Below are positions 9,217 to 18,436 of a stretch of 64,000 bases of DNA, piece by piece. The DNA lies in contig NZ_NPDR01000001.1 in the NCBI RefSeq assembly GCF_002811765.1, positions 248,001 through 312,000 of the forward strand. The letters run 5' to 3'. The translations under genes and the position numbers were made by a program. Within the stretch, counting starts at the first letter, position 1; each line of letters opens with the position of its first letter. Below the pieces are notes generated by a model. That model saw only the letters and a list, made by a program, of their open reading frames with translations, was not told where the DNA came from and did not search any database. Source of the stretch: Leptospira saintgironsiae (lineage in GTDB: Bacteria; Spirochaetota; Leptospiria; Leptospirales; Leptospiraceae).

Positions 9217-9879
9217 TTATCTTGCCCCGACAAAAAATCCTAAAATCAAGAGTAAGACCACGAACACTAAGTTTAATGCAAATCCGGTATGTAGTTCTCG
9301 TTTTATCTTATTATTCAAAAAATATGCAGTGAACACTACTGAGATAAATCCACCTAGATGAGCCCAATGTGCAACCTTGTCTCTGGAAAATAAATTGGTG
9401 ATATCAGAATAAACCATAAGCCAGGCCACTGCGAAAACAGGAAAAGGATAACTTCTCTTTTTGACTCGGATAGAAAAAGGAGAAAGTAAAGCGGCAACTG
9501 CAGCGAGTCCAGATACAGCACCGGAAGCTCCAATAGCAGGTTGATTTTCTCCTAAGATCATTCCTCTTACAAAAGAATCCAAACCGCCCGAAACAAGTGC
9601 GCCCATAAAAAAGAAAAGAAGCCATTTTGTTTGGCCAACTTTATATTCTACAATCCTTCCTAAAAAAAATAGAAAGATCATATTCCAAAATAAATGAGTG
9701 AAGTCCGCATGTAAGAAGACCATTCCGATCCATTTCCATGGATAAAATTCTCCGGGACGACTGATAAAGAACGAATTTACAATTTCTTCTGGAACAAATA
9801 CTGTAAGAAAAATTTGAGAAATAGTTATGAGTCCTACAATAAAAGCAGTTAGAGGAAATTCGAATAGAAAGGCCTTCAT
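9217..9879 (-). CDS. rhomboid-family intramembrane serine protease
   Basis: Cleaves membrane proteins within or near the bilayer. The 220-residue protein has six or seven hydrophobic helices. The HxxxN oxyanion motif is in THLFWNMIF (residues 61-69). The catalytic Ser119 is in GASGAVSG and the catalytic His174 in AHWAHLGGF, so the Ser-His dyad is complete. No extra cytosolic domain is present. Its ATG (9879) overlaps the TGA of the upstream TetR gene by 4 bp, and its own stop abuts the dehydrogenase start. The three genes are probably one operon. The substrate is unknown. Confidence 0.92.
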   Translation of the reverse strand: MKAFLFEFPLTAFIVGLITISQIFLTVFVPEEIVNSFFISRPGEFYPWKWIGMVFLHADFTHLFWNMIFLFFLGRIVEYKVGQTKWLLFFFMGALVSGGLDSFVRGMILGENQPAIGASGAVSGLAAVAALLSPFSIRVKKRSYPFPVFAVAWLMVYSDITNLFSRDKVAHWAHLGGFISVVFTAYFLNNKIKRELHTGFALNLVFVVLLLILGFFVGAR

Positions 9880-10571
9880 TTAGATCCTCTCTGTATATAA
9901 TAATTCATATAAGCTTTAAGCATTGTTTTGAGTTCTTGTAAGATCCCATCTGCTAGTGCGCTATCTTGTCTTTCTCTGAGCCAACGACTTAAGACAGAAT
10001 CTGATACTTCTACCATGATCCTGGACATGACCATCATTTCTTCTTTTTTCTTCATCCAAGGAATGACCCCGAAAAATAACTCCGCGATAAAATTGGCAAT
10101 CGCCCTGTTATTCTCTCTATCTATACTTACAAGTTCAGGATCTAAGTTTTTATTCGACCACATTGGTATAAACCCAGGTTCGGATTTATAAAGTTGAGCA
10201 AATGCATCTATGAGTCTATCTACTAGATTTTCCCATTCCGTTTTGTTCGGAGGAGTATCTAGAAAATTCATGATCATTGAATTCACTCTTTCCAAATGCC
10301 TTTGCCCAACAGCTTTTAAGATAGCATGCTTGTTTGGAAAATATTGGTATAAGGAACCGATCGGAATCCCTGCTCTTTGAGCGATCAGATTTGTAGTGAG
10401 CGCTTCTGTTCCGACTTCATCCAAAAGATCCGCAACTATATCTAAGATATACTCAACCCTCTCTATAGCTCTTTTTTGAGAAGGTGATTTTCTCAGATTT
10501 AACTTAGAGTTTTTCTCTTTTTGTTTAGAGGATATTGACACTTTCTTTTTTGCGATTTTGGGCAAAGACAT
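9876..10571 (-). CDS. TetR/AcrR-family transcriptional regulator
   Basis: A 231-residue regulator. A basic, Lys/Ser-rich N-terminal tail of about 35 residues precedes a TetR helix-turn-helix: ALTTNLIAQRAGIPIGSLYQYFPNKHAILKAV (motif spread over roughly residues 58-90). The C-terminal ligand and dimer domain is not recognisable by motif. It is first in the operon with rhomboid and the dehydrogenase, so autoregulation of that operon is the simple expectation. No clean long inverted repeat stands out in the 60 bp upstream. Confidence 0.9.
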   Translation of the reverse strand: MSLPKIAKKKVSISSKQKEKNSKLNLRKSPSQKRAIERVEYILDIVADLLDEVGTEALTTNLIAQRAGIPIGSLYQYFPNKHAILKAVGQRHLERVNSMIMNFLDTPPNKTEWENLVDRLIDAFAQLYKSEPGFIPMWSNKNLDPELVSIDRENNRAIANFIAELFFGVIPWMKKKEEMMVMSRIMVEVSDSVLSRWLRERQDSALADGILQELKTMLKAYMNYYIQRGSK

Positions 10572-10631
10572 TCCCCGGATTTAAGTCGGTTTCTTACTAA
10601 AGAACAGAAAACTTGGATTCTATCAAGAAAA

Positions 10632-11531
10632 CTATTTCACGCCATAATAGCGAAGAATGTGCCTAAGGCTAGTCAGGTATGAAGCGCCGAATAAATTTAT
10701 ATGCACAAGCACAGGATATAACTGCCAGAATTGGATCCTATCCTTCAGATTGCCCGGATCATCCAAACCTGCAGTGGCCAAAATGTCCTGCATCTCTTCT
10801 AGATTTAAAGGACTTCCGAATAATTGCAACATTGCAAGGTCTTGTTCCGGATGCGAATAAGCAACGGATGGATCAATCAAATACGCAAATCCATTCTTAC
10901 CTTGTAAAACATTTCCTGACCAAAGATCTCCATGGACCATCCTAGGTTTTACATGATCCAATCCCCAATCTTCTGAAAACTTATCGAAGATCCCGCGGAT
11001 CGCTTGTGAATCTTTGTCTGTCAGAAGTTTTCGAGTTTGCGCAAGTTCTATCTGAGGTTTTAATCTCCTTTCCCAATAAAACTCTCTGAAGGAAGAAAAC
11101 CAACCATTGGCTTGGTTAAGAGAACCTATAAAGTTATCCTTCTTCCAACCCCAGGAACCGAATTCGTTTTTGTATAAATTTTTTAAACTGGCGATTAGGT
11201 CTTCTCTGAACCCTGCAGAAGAACCTGTTTGTACGAATTCCATTGCAAGAAGAGAAACTTTTCCTAAATGAACGGTTCCTAGATATTCTGGAACTCGGAC
11301 ACCAAGTCTGCAAAGTTGTTCCAGACCTTCTGCTTCTGTATCCGCCATTTCTTTTTTAGGAATGATCTTAATGGCAAGTTGAGAACCGTCAGGCAACCTT
11401 GCCTTATATAGTTCGAATAGGCTGGTAGAATGATGGGTGATCTCCGCCTTTTTGGAGGAGGATAAAATACCAAGACGATCTAATCCGTCTCGGATCAAGT
11501 CACCCATTCCTGTATTCGTGATTGCCATCAT
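10632..11531 (-). CDS. fructosamine-kinase-family protein
   Basis: Belongs to the fructosamine-3-kinase/ribulosamine kinase family, which phosphorylates sugar-amine adducts for protein deglycation. The protein-kinase-like fold shows LAIKI (ATP lysine), the catalytic loop VHGDLWSGNVL, and the metal site DPSVAYSHPEQDLAM, which is a family hallmark. The frame stays open to a TTG at 11585. I prefer the ATG at 11531, which sits six bases after AGGTAGG and gives 299 residues, the usual family size. ATGs at 11537 and 11528 are close alternatives. It is separated from the downstream TetR operon by about 60 bp. Confidence 0.87.
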   Translation of the reverse strand: MMAITNTGMGDLIRDGLDRLGILSSSKKAEITHHSTSLFELYKARLPDGSQLAIKIIPKKEMADTEAEGLEQLCRLGVRVPEYLGTVHLGKVSLLAMEFVQTGSSAGFREDLIASLKNLYKNEFGSWGWKKDNFIGSLNQANGWFSSFREFYWERRLKPQIELAQTRKLLTDKDSQAIRGIFDKFSEDWGLDHVKPRMVHGDLWSGNVLQGKNGFAYLIDPSVAYSHPEQDLAMLQLFGSPLNLEEMQDILATAGLDDPGNLKDRIQFWQLYPVLVHINLFGASYLTSLRHILRYYGVK

Positions 11532-11643
11532 TCGCATCCTACCTAATTCTTCGACCCTGGCTGTGTATTTAAAATCGGAGATCAAACCTTCAGGATTGAA
11601 GAAAAATCAAGGATCAGCTTCCTTAATATTACAGGACGGATAA

Positions 11644-12576
11644 ATGAAGATCTTTTCAAGGCTCAGATCCATGTTTACCTGCGTCATTTGTTTTTACCTA
11701 TGTCCCTTATCGGCTCAGGAGAACGTTTGGAAGTATACTATAAGCCAGGATCTAAGCTCAAAACCATTGGTTTATTGGGAGAAGGAATTCAAACCGAGGA
11801 CCAGCATTTGTTTTACAGGGACTTATATCGGAGCTAATGGAGAAGTTTCCGCGACCTCGGTACCTTCTACCCTTCAAACAATTGGAAAGAAGAATGAGAT
11901 CCGATGGTTTCCACTTATTACTTTTAGATCAGAAGTTGCAGGGAAGAAGGTTCTGGCTTCTCCAGAACTCAGAAATATACTCATTCGGAATCTAGAACTC
12001 TATTTGGATAATCATTCTTTCTATTCTGGTATCCATTTAGATTTTGAAGGTATAGGTCCGGAATATTCTACTCATTATAAAGAGCTCTTGTTGGAACTCC
12101 AACCAGTCCTAAAGAAGAAAGGCAAACTTCTAACATTGGCGGTTTTTCCAACAGAAGGATTCGATCCTAAACTTTCCGGTTTTCATTCCGCAATTTATAA
12201 AGAGAATCTCGCAGATGAAGTCGTGCTCATGGCTTACGATTTACATTCACCTAAAACTTCTCCAGGGCCAGTCACCGAAATTGGTTGGGCAAAACGAAAT
12301 ATGGAACATCTTCTTAAAACATATAAACCAGAACAGATTTGGTTAGGACTTCCTTTGTACGGTTATTATTGGAAGAAGGACCTAAAACGGCCCAAGCTCC
12401 TAACTCAAAGTTCGGATAAAAATTTTGCACTTCAACTTGGAAAAGAAAAAGAAGGGATTTATTTAATCCACACGGACAAAGGAGAAGGTAGCCTGATCCT
12501 GGATCTAAAACTCTGGGAAGAATATGCAAAAAATATAAAGTTAAAGGGCTTAGCATTTTGGAGATCAGGATTTTAA
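11644..12576 (+). CDS. secreted GH18-like glycosidase
   Basis: A 310-residue protein with a signal peptide ending near LCPLSA-Q. The GH18 barrel is recognised from YSGIHLDFEGI at residues 127-137, VVLMAYDLHSP, and QIWLGLPLYGYYW. In the DxxDxDxE signature the last Asp (D133) and the acid/base Glu (E135) are kept. The first two Asp are Ser and His, as in some YaaH/spore-lytic relatives. Expected substrates are GlcNAc-containing glycans such as peptidoglycan or chitin-like polymers; activity is not assured. An AGGACGG ribosome site precedes the ATG. It is divergent from the fructosamine-kinase gene and convergent with the next gene. Confidence 0.82.
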   Translation: MKIFSRLRSMFTCVICFYLCPLSAQENVWKYTISQDLSSKPLVYWEKEFKPRTSICFTGTYIGANGEVSATSVPSTLQTIGKKNEIRWFPLITFRSEVAGKKVLASPELRNILIRNLELYLDNHSFYSGIHLDFEGIGPEYSTHYKELLLELQPVLKKKGKLLTLAVFPTEGFDPKLSGFHSAIYKENLADEVVLMAYDLHSPKTSPGPVTEIGWAKRNMEHLLKTYKPEQIWLGLPLYGYYWKKDLKRPKLLTQSSDKNFALQLGKEKEGIYLIHTDKGEGSLILDLKLWEEYAKNIKLKGLAFWRSGF

Positions 12577-12580
12577 AATT

Positions 12581-13297
12581 TTATCTGAACCCGTAAACGA
12601 TTTTCACCTTATGACTTTTTCCGTTTTCATCGTTTATATTACTAGTACCTTTAAATTCCATAATTCTTTTGGATTCGATATCATATACTAAATCGATCGG
12701 TTTTACAAACATGGAAAGAATAGCACTCGCTATCTTCATTCTTAAAAATAAGGCAGGCTTACCTTTATACTCTCCTTCTTTGGTTTTCTCGACGGAAAAT
12801 TGGAACTTATCTCTTTCTACAGGAACTAAAAAGTGGAAGTTTATTTTTTTACCCGATATGAGCTCTTCCCAATGATCGATCACGAAATAATCAAAACCTC
12901 CATCTAAGGCGGATAAATTCCCACCGTCCAAAATTTTTTCTTGGATCATATCTGCTGATTTTCTACGGGCAAATAATTTAACTGAACTTCCGCTTTGCAA
13001 TATACCTCCTTCCAAATATCCGTCTCGATAATCCTCCAATTGGAATTCGGGAAGAGTTCTGTTTTTTAGAAAATTGATCTTTTTTTTCGCGAATATTTTT
13101 CCTTCCCGATCCTTGTATGTAATAATAGAACTAACGTGTTTGCCATTCTCCCAAGTTTCTTCATGGAAATCTTTATACAATAAAGTGCCTGTTTCCAAAT
13201 CGGTTGCGGTCCCGTTAAACCTGATTTTTCCCAGGTCTGTCGAACCGAGTGGAGATATCAAAAACAAAAAGAATAGAACGAGAATCGATTTATACAT
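12581..13297 (-). CDS. exported protein of unknown function
   Basis: A 238-residue protein with a signal peptide (MYKSILVLFFLFLISPLGS, cleavage near residue 19-20). The mature part is beta-rich and alternates charged and aromatic residues, with no Cys lipobox. KGKPALFLRMKIASAILSMFVKPIDLVYDIESKRI near the C terminus contains a pattern seen in periplasmic proteins that describe lipid-linked cargo, but I cannot assign a family. It converges on the GH18-like gene, with stops 4 bp apart. The AT-rich stretch 13298-13461 upstream holds the divergent promoters; I see no clear operator in it. Confidence 0.7.
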   Translation of the reverse strand: MYKSILVLFFLFLISPLGSTDLGKIRFNGTATDLETGTLLYKDFHEETWENGKHVSSIITYKDREGKIFAKKKINFLKNRTLPEFQLEDYRDGYLEGGILQSGSSVKLFARRKSADMIQEKILDGGNLSALDGGFDYFVIDHWEELISGKKINFHFLVPVERDKFQFSVEKTKEGEYKGKPALFLRMKIASAILSMFVKPIDLVYDIESKRIMEFKGTSNINDENGKSHKVKIVYGFR

Positions 13298-13461
13298 ATG
13301 GGTAAAACCTTTTTAGTCGCAGTATCTATTATATAAAAACGAATTTCCAAAATTTCTGCAAAAATATAAGTCTGAGTTTGTTATTTATAATTGGAAATAT
13401 ATTTTATCCGTTCTAAATATAAATAGATCGGAACTATTTTATTTCCAGGCGGAATAAACAA

Positions 13462-14577
13462 ATGAATCGAAAACTCTTTCTTCTGTTCCTAATTGTAACA
13501 TTCATCGGATCCTCAAACTTCTGCTCTAAAATCCTAGGCACCAAATCAAAACCTGGTTTAGTAGTCATATTCCTAACCGGAAAAGTAGAAGTAGAACGAA
13601 ACGGAAAGCGTATCCCTCTTTCTTTAGGAAGTGTCTTACAAAAAGACGATACCATCAAAACGAACAGCGGAAGTTTAGACTTACAAACCGGTCTGGGCCA
13701 TGTAATCCGTTTAAAACCTTATACAAATCTAAGCATCGATTCTCTACATGGAGATCTTTCAGAAGAAACTTCCCTCGCAGTGAAAACGGGTCTTCTACTT
13801 GTAAAAACAAATAAATTAAGCCAGAAAGAGCAGTTCAAAATTTCCACGCCTACAGCAATTGCAGGTGTTCGCGGAACTGCATTCTCCTTCGAAGTAGTTC
13901 AAGGCACACTTCCTAAGATTAAAGTATATGAGGGAATGGTTGCAATGACCTTAAAGGCGCCGGTCAGCCAAGTAATTCCTGCGGATAAAATTGCTGAAAA
14001 TCCAAACTACCAAAAACTCCAAAAACTATTGGAAGAAAATGAAATAGTGATCTCTGAAGAAGAAGAGGCAGAAGTTAAGCCTGAATTCGACCAATTAGCT
14101 CAAACAATTTTAAATCAATTGGATGATGCAGCAATCACCCAAAGTATCGAAAATTTTAGGACCGATCTGGTGAGAACTGTTCAAAAAGGAAAATTCGAAA
14201 GAGATCCTAGAGAAAGTGCAGATTTGGAGACCTTAGTAAAAGTAGATGAGGATTTGATCTCAGGCAGCTTAAACAGTAAGTCCTTAGCAAAAGAGATTGA
14301 GAAGGACCAAGGTGAAAAATTGAATATCGCTCTGGACAAAGTGGAGTCGATAGCCGGTTCTCAAAAATTGAACTCTGAAGAAGAGATCAAAAAATATTAC
14401 AGCGTTTTAGAAACCATTCATAAGCTGGATAATACAATTTTACATGGAGCAGTCGTGACTCAGGTAGGAAATACAATGTTGGTACATTCTACCAAAGGTA
14501 TCCACCGTTTGAATGTTTCTGAAGTGGAGTATATCCAATACAAAAACTTTGACGTGGTTACTAAAAAGAAAAAGTAA
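13462..14577 (+). CDS. FecR-domain lipoprotein
   Basis: A 371-residue protein with a lipobox-like SSNFC (Cys21). A FecR domain follows at about residues 30-160: [34 protein letters not shown], and [20 protein letters not shown], the last being the typical GVRGT ending. The C-terminal 200 residues are charged, mostly helical and Glu/Lys-rich. In Leptospira such stand-alone FecR lipoproteins occur without FecI partners; no sigma factor or TonB receptor gene is adjacent here, so iron regulation should not be assumed. A role in binding envelope ligands or assembly is an inference. Confidence 0.85.
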   Translation: MNRKLFLLFLIVTFIGSSNFCSKILGTKSKPGLVVIFLTGKVEVERNGKRIPLSLGSVLQKDDTIKTNSGSLDLQTGLGHVIRLKPYTNLSIDSLHGDLSEETSLAVKTGLLLVKTNKLSQKEQFKISTPTAIAGVRGTAFSFEVVQGTLPKIKVYEGMVAMTLKAPVSQVIPADKIAENPNYQKLQKLLEENEIVISEEEEAEVKPEFDQLAQTILNQLDDAAITQSIENFRTDLVRTVQKGKFERDPRESADLETLVKVDEDLISGSLNSKSLAKEIEKDQGEKLNIALDKVESIAGSQKLNSEEEIKKYYSVLETIHKLDNTILHGAVVTQVGNTMLVHSTKGIHRLNVSEVEYIQYKNFDVVTKKKK

Positions 14578-14587
14578 ACATTCTTAA

Positions 14588-14616
14588 GGCCGGTTTGTAT
14601 TCTTTGCAAATCGGCC
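14588..14616 (+). terminator. possible hairpin terminator between FecR gene and purT
   Basis: GGCCGGTTTG (14588-14597) pairs with CAAATCGGCC (14607-14616), with one G-T wobble and a 9-base loop. A T-tract follows at about 14625-14632, eight bases after the stem. The gap before the T-run makes it a weaker call than a textbook terminator. It could also be a purT leader structure. Confidence 0.45.
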
Positions 14617-14675
14617 AAACCCTCATTTTTTCCTTTTCATTCTCCTTCCTTTCCGGAAATTCTCTAAAAGAACCT

Positions 14676-15839
14676 ATGAAAAAGAAAATACTTTTGCTCG
14701 GCTCAGGTGAGCTTGGAAAAGAATTCGTAATCGCAGCCCAAAGATTAGGCCAATATGTAATTACTGTCGATAGTTATGACGGCGCACCCGCAATGCAGGT
14801 AGCTCATGAAAAAGAAGTTATCGATATGTTGGATGGGGACGCATTAGATAGAATTGTTGCCAAACATAAACCGGATCTGATCGTTCCAGAAATTGAAGCA
14901 ATTCGAACCGAAAGATTTTACGAATACGAAAAACAAGGTTACCAAGTAGTTCCAAGTGCTAAGGCAGCTAACTTTACGATGAATCGTAAAGCAATCAGAG
15001 ACCTTGCTTCACAAACCTTGGCTCTAAAAACAGCAAAGTATAAATATGCTTCTACTTTAGAAGGATTGAAAGAAGCAATCTCAACCATTGGAATTCCTTG
15101 TGTTGTAAAACCTTTGATGTCCTCTTCCGGAAAAGGACAATCCGTAATCAAAACAGAATCAGATATTGAACCTGCTTGGATCGCTTCTCAAACAAAGGGA
15201 AGAACTGGAGCGTCAGAGATCATAGTCGAAGAATTTATCTCCTTTGAATCCGAGATCACTTTGTTAACGGTAACACAAAAATCAGGAAAAACTTTATTCT
15301 GCCCTCCTATCGGCCATAGACAAGAAAGAGGAGACTATCAAGAAAGTTGGCAACCTGCAGAGATCAGTGATTCTCAACTTAAGTCAGCTCAAGAAATGGC
15401 GGAGAAGGTCACTAAAGAGTTGGGCGGTGCTGGTATCTGGGGAGTAGAATTTTTCTTAACGAAAGATGATGTTTATTTTTCGGAACTTTCTCCAAGACCA
15501 CATGATACTGGAATGGTTACCTTAGCTGGAACTCAAAGTTTTAACGAATTCGAGTTACATGTTAGAACAGTTTTAGGTCTTCCAATTCCTGAAATTCTTT
15601 TAGTAAGAAAAGGCGCAAGTGCTGTCATTCTTGCTCAAACAGAAGGACAGGTCCCTAATATCCAAGGATTGGACAAGGCTTGTGAAATGCCTGAATCTGA
15701 TTTGAGAATTTTCGGAAAACCAATCACCAAAAAATACAGAAGGATGGGAGTGGCACTTACTTATTCAGATAAAGATGAATCCATCTCTATGCTTCGCAAA
15801 AGAGCGGTATTGATCGCATCTAAGATCAAAGTGGATTAA
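14676..15839 (+). CDS. purT: formate-dependent phosphoribosylglycinamide formyltransferase 2
   Basis: Catalyses GAR + formate + ATP to FGAR in purine synthesis, without folate. The 387-residue ATP-grasp protein is full length: N-terminal Rossmann part [11 protein letters not shown], central [15 protein letters not shown] (ATP-binding lysine and Gly-rich loop), [15 protein letters not shown], and C-terminal [28 protein letters not shown], which is characteristic of PurT/PurK. The ATG at 14676 ([14 protein letters not shown]) is chosen over the TTG at 14595 because it matches the family N terminus. It is monocistronic, convergent with the GPD-GPAT fusion. Confidence 0.96.
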   Translation: MKKKILLLGSGELGKEFVIAAQRLGQYVITVDSYDGAPAMQVAHEKEVIDMLDGDALDRIVAKHKPDLIVPEIEAIRTERFYEYEKQGYQVVPSAKAANFTMNRKAIRDLASQTLALKTAKYKYASTLEGLKEAISTIGIPCVVKPLMSSSGKGQSVIKTESDIEPAWIASQTKGRTGASEIIVEEFISFESEITLLTVTQKSGKTLFCPPIGHRQERGDYQESWQPAEISDSQLKSAQEMAEKVTKELGGAGIWGVEFFLTKDDVYFSELSPRPHDTGMVTLAGTQSFNEFELHVRTVLGLPIPEILLVRKGASAVILAQTEGQVPNIQGLDKACEMPESDLRIFGKPITKKYRRMGVALTYSDKDESISMLRKRAVLIASKIKVD

Positions 15840-15846
15840 CAAAACC

Positions 15847-15865
15847 GACCCGACTAGGTCGGGTC
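15847..15865 (-). terminator. hairpin at the end of the GPD-GPAT fusion gene
   Basis: GACCCGAC (15847-15854) and GTCGGGTC (15858-15865) form a perfect 8-bp stem with a 3-base loop. The stem overlaps the TAG stop of the minus-strand gene. Read on the minus strand it is followed by GG then TTTTGTT, so it probably terminates that gene and may also slow purT transcription from the other side. Confidence 0.6.
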
Positions 15866-18274
15866 TGGTATCATGTTTCCATAATATTGCAGAAGTTCAG
15901 GTTCCAATGCCTTGATCTGACCGTTTTCTCTTTTAATGAACTTTCTGGAATTTAAAACCTTGAGCCCTCTATCTACAATTTCAGAAACATCCTTTGTCAG
16001 ATAATTTCCTTTTCTAGTTAAGATCATTTCTTCTATCATTTTGTTTAGATCGGAAGAGCTGATCTCTCCATCCGCTTCCGTCAAAAGTTTTGCGACTATT
16101 TGATTCGGAAGAATTTTATGATGGGCCTGCCAAGATCTGGAGATCTCCATAGAAATAGAAAGAGTGGGATCATCTTCTTGCATATATCTAGAAACAGGAA
16201 TTGGTTCACAAAGATCCATATATACTTCTGTTCTTTTAAATAAGAAATCTCTAAAAGAAAGATGAGTGTCTTTTCCTGCAAACTCCACATCTTCAGGAAC
16301 ATTCTCATAAGAAAGAACGATTGGAACTACAATCACTTCGCTTCCAGTATGTTTAAATGCATCCACTGATGTGGAAAGAATTCCTGTCTTGATCGGAATG
16401 ATACCACCAGTTCTAGATCTGGTTCCTTCTGGATAGACTAATGTTGGAATTCCAGCTTCGAGCATCATTGTAGAATATTGGGTTAAACATTCTAAATAAA
16501 GAAGGTTTCGATTTCTTTTTCGATCCACCATATAGGCGCCCAAGGATTTCAAAACTCTGGCAAGCCCTGGAGTTCCCATCACTTTTTTATCAGCAGCATA
16601 TCTTGGAACAGGAAGACCTAACCATCTGAGACCAAAAGCAACTTCGATAGAATCTAAATGGGATCTATGAGTTGGAGTGTATAAGATATCGTATCTTGAA
16701 GCAAGAGCTTTGATCTCTTTTATATTTCCACCGATCTTAGGAAGTCCTCCTCCAGGTTTAAAACCACCAATTGCAAAACGTGCAGGAGCTACTAAATGAA
16801 TGAGAGATTCTCTAAAAAGAGGACTGTACCCATCTGCAATTTCGGAAACATAAAAATCTACTAAACGTTCCAGGTTTCTGCTTTTTCCATTTTCGTAAGC
16901 GACTTCTGCCTCTTGCCATAATTCAATCTCTTTAGGAAGAAGCATCAGATCTGTTCCTGCTTCAGTTTCCACAGCTTCAGAATATCTTTTTTCCAAAGAC
17001 TTAATCTGTAATCCTGACTGCTTTAGTATCCGATCCGATAATCCAGGTTGAGAATGAACATGTCGAAGTACCCTTCTTCTTAATGCTTGTTGGAATTCCT
17101 TCCCAGATGCCAAAGACAAACCAAATCTTTTTCGAGCAGTTCTAGAAATATTTCTAATATCATCGCTAGTAGATTTAGAAACAAATCTGATCATTTCAGT
17201 AGGAGAAACTTTTCTAGTAAGAACTTCAAAGAGTGTTGTAAAAAGTGGGAGTTCCACCTTTTTCTCTTCCGCAAGATCTAGAATGGTAGAAAGTGCATAA
17301 GCTCCTTCTACATGCGTTTCACTCTGGCTCATTTCTTTTTGGATGAATTCTTTTGGATTTAAAAATAGCTCAATTCTTTCGAGTAAATTTGGAGAATCCT
17401 CTCCAGAGATTAGTTTGCGAATAAATCTTTGTCCATAAGCTCTATTTCGACTTGCTCTGGAAGTTGCAGTGGTAATCAGGTCAGCGAGTCCAAATTCCAT
17501 CGCAGGTTTTATTGGAAGTTCTAATGCATTTAATAGAGTTAATATTTCTGAAAAACCTAAACTGATCAGCTCACCTTCAAAATTGGATCCACATTCTGGA
17601 ATTCCATTTACGAGACCGCATGCAATCGCGATCGGATTTTTCATTACCCCGAATAATTCTAGGGTTCTGATATCTTCAAAAGTTTTGATATGATTTCTGG
17701 GTCCGAAAAAAAGATCTTCCATAACCTCGGAAGCTTTTTCACCTGTGGATGCAATAGAGAAGAAGCTATGTTTCCCTTTTGCCATCTCAGAAAGAAGGTT
17801 AGGTCCTGCCACAGCCACATATTCCATGTTCAGATTTTCTTTCATCTCTCTGACCTTGATTACATAGTCTGAGAAAGTAATAGCGTTTGTCTTTTTACGG
17901 GTAGAAGTGGAAACCAAACCTTTAGTAAAAGAAATGATCGTATGTTCTTCTTGTTCTGAAAGATAAGAAGAAAGTCTATCGATCACATTTTCTTTTTGTC
18001 TGGAAGGAACTGCGATAACGATGACCCAAGAACCTTGCGATAAAAAATCGAAATCGTTTGTAACGATAATATTGTCAGCAAGAGGAACAAATTCTTCTAA
18101 CAATTCTGCGGATCTATCTTTTTGAAGACGATCCGCCTTCTTCTTATCAGAATACCAAAGAAAAAGTCTGTCTGCTCTTTCTGCTAAAGATACGGAAAGA
18201 TGAACTCCCATCGGCCCGCCTCCGAAGACGGCGATGTTTTTATGATGGACTCTAGTTTCTTCCAATTCGTTCAT
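15854..18274 (-). CDS. fusion of glycerol-3-phosphate dehydrogenase and glycerol-3-phosphate acyltransferase
   Basis: An 806-residue two-domain enzyme. Residues ~12-340 resemble NAD(P)-dependent GpsA: NIAVFGGGPMGVHLS (nucleotide loop), VAGPNLLSEMAKGK, ELFGVMKNPIAIACG (catalytic lysine region), and GLADLITTATSRASRNRAYG. Residues ~480-750 resemble PlsB-type acyltransferases: the HX4D motif HRSHLD starts at H536, followed by VYPEGTRSRTGG near 606, as in other acyltransferase block III sequences. Together they would turn dihydroxyacetone phosphate into glycerol-3-phosphate and then lysophosphatidic acid, the first steps of phospholipid synthesis. The linker of ~130 residues is helical. The PlsB part is shorter than E. 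coli PlsB. It stands alone, with a hairpin at its 3' end. Confidence 0.88.
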   Translation of the reverse strand: MNELEETRVHHKNIAVFGGGPMGVHLSVSLAERADRLFLWYSDKKKADRLQKDRSAELLEEFVPLADNIIVTNDFDFLSQGSWVIVIAVPSRQKENVIDRLSSYLSEQEEHTIISFTKGLVSTSTRKKTNAITFSDYVIKVREMKENLNMEYVAVAGPNLLSEMAKGKHSFFSIASTGEKASEVMEDLFFGPRNHIKTFEDIRTLELFGVMKNPIAIACGLVNGIPECGSNFEGELISLGFSEILTLLNALELPIKPAMEFGLADLITTATSRASRNRAYGQRFIRKLISGEDSPNLLERIELFLNPKEFIQKEMSQSETHVEGAYALSTILDLAEEKKVELPLFTTLFEVLTRKVSPTEMIRFVSKSTSDDIRNISRTARKRFGLSLASGKEFQQALRRRVLRHVHSQPGLSDRILKQSGLQIKSLEKRYSEAVETEAGTDLMLLPKEIELWQEAEVAYENGKSRNLERLVDFYVSEIADGYSPLFRESLIHLVAPARFAIGGFKPGGGLPKIGGNIKEIKALASRYDILYTPTHRSHLDSIEVAFGLRWLGLPVPRYAADKKVMGTPGLARVLKSLGAYMVDRKRNRNLLYLECLTQYSTMMLEAGIPTLVYPEGTRSRTGGIIPIKTGILSTSVDAFKHTGSEVIVVPIVLSYENVPEDVEFAGKDTHLSFRDFLFKRTEVYMDLCEPIPVSRYMQEDDPTLSISMEISRSWQAHHKILPNQIVAKLLTEADGEISSSDLNKMIEEMILTRKGNYLTKDVSEIVDRGLKVLNSRKFIKRENGQIKALEPELLQYYGNMIPDPT

Positions 18275-18436
18275 CTATTCATTCCAATTTTAATTTTTAT
18301 ATCCGGATCACTTTTCAATAAGACTAGAGGAAGAAAACCAATAAAATTTCTCCACTTTTACGATTGCGTTTCCTGATGAAACAGAGAGCTTAGCGGAAAG
18401 CCGATCTTGGCAACTAAAGTCAGACTATCTCCCGAA

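Noticed and set aside
13462..14577. FecR lipoprotein as an iron-regulatory sigma-factor partner
   Set aside because: No FecI-type sigma gene or TonB receptor is adjacent, and the protein is a lipoprotein rather than an inner-membrane sensor.
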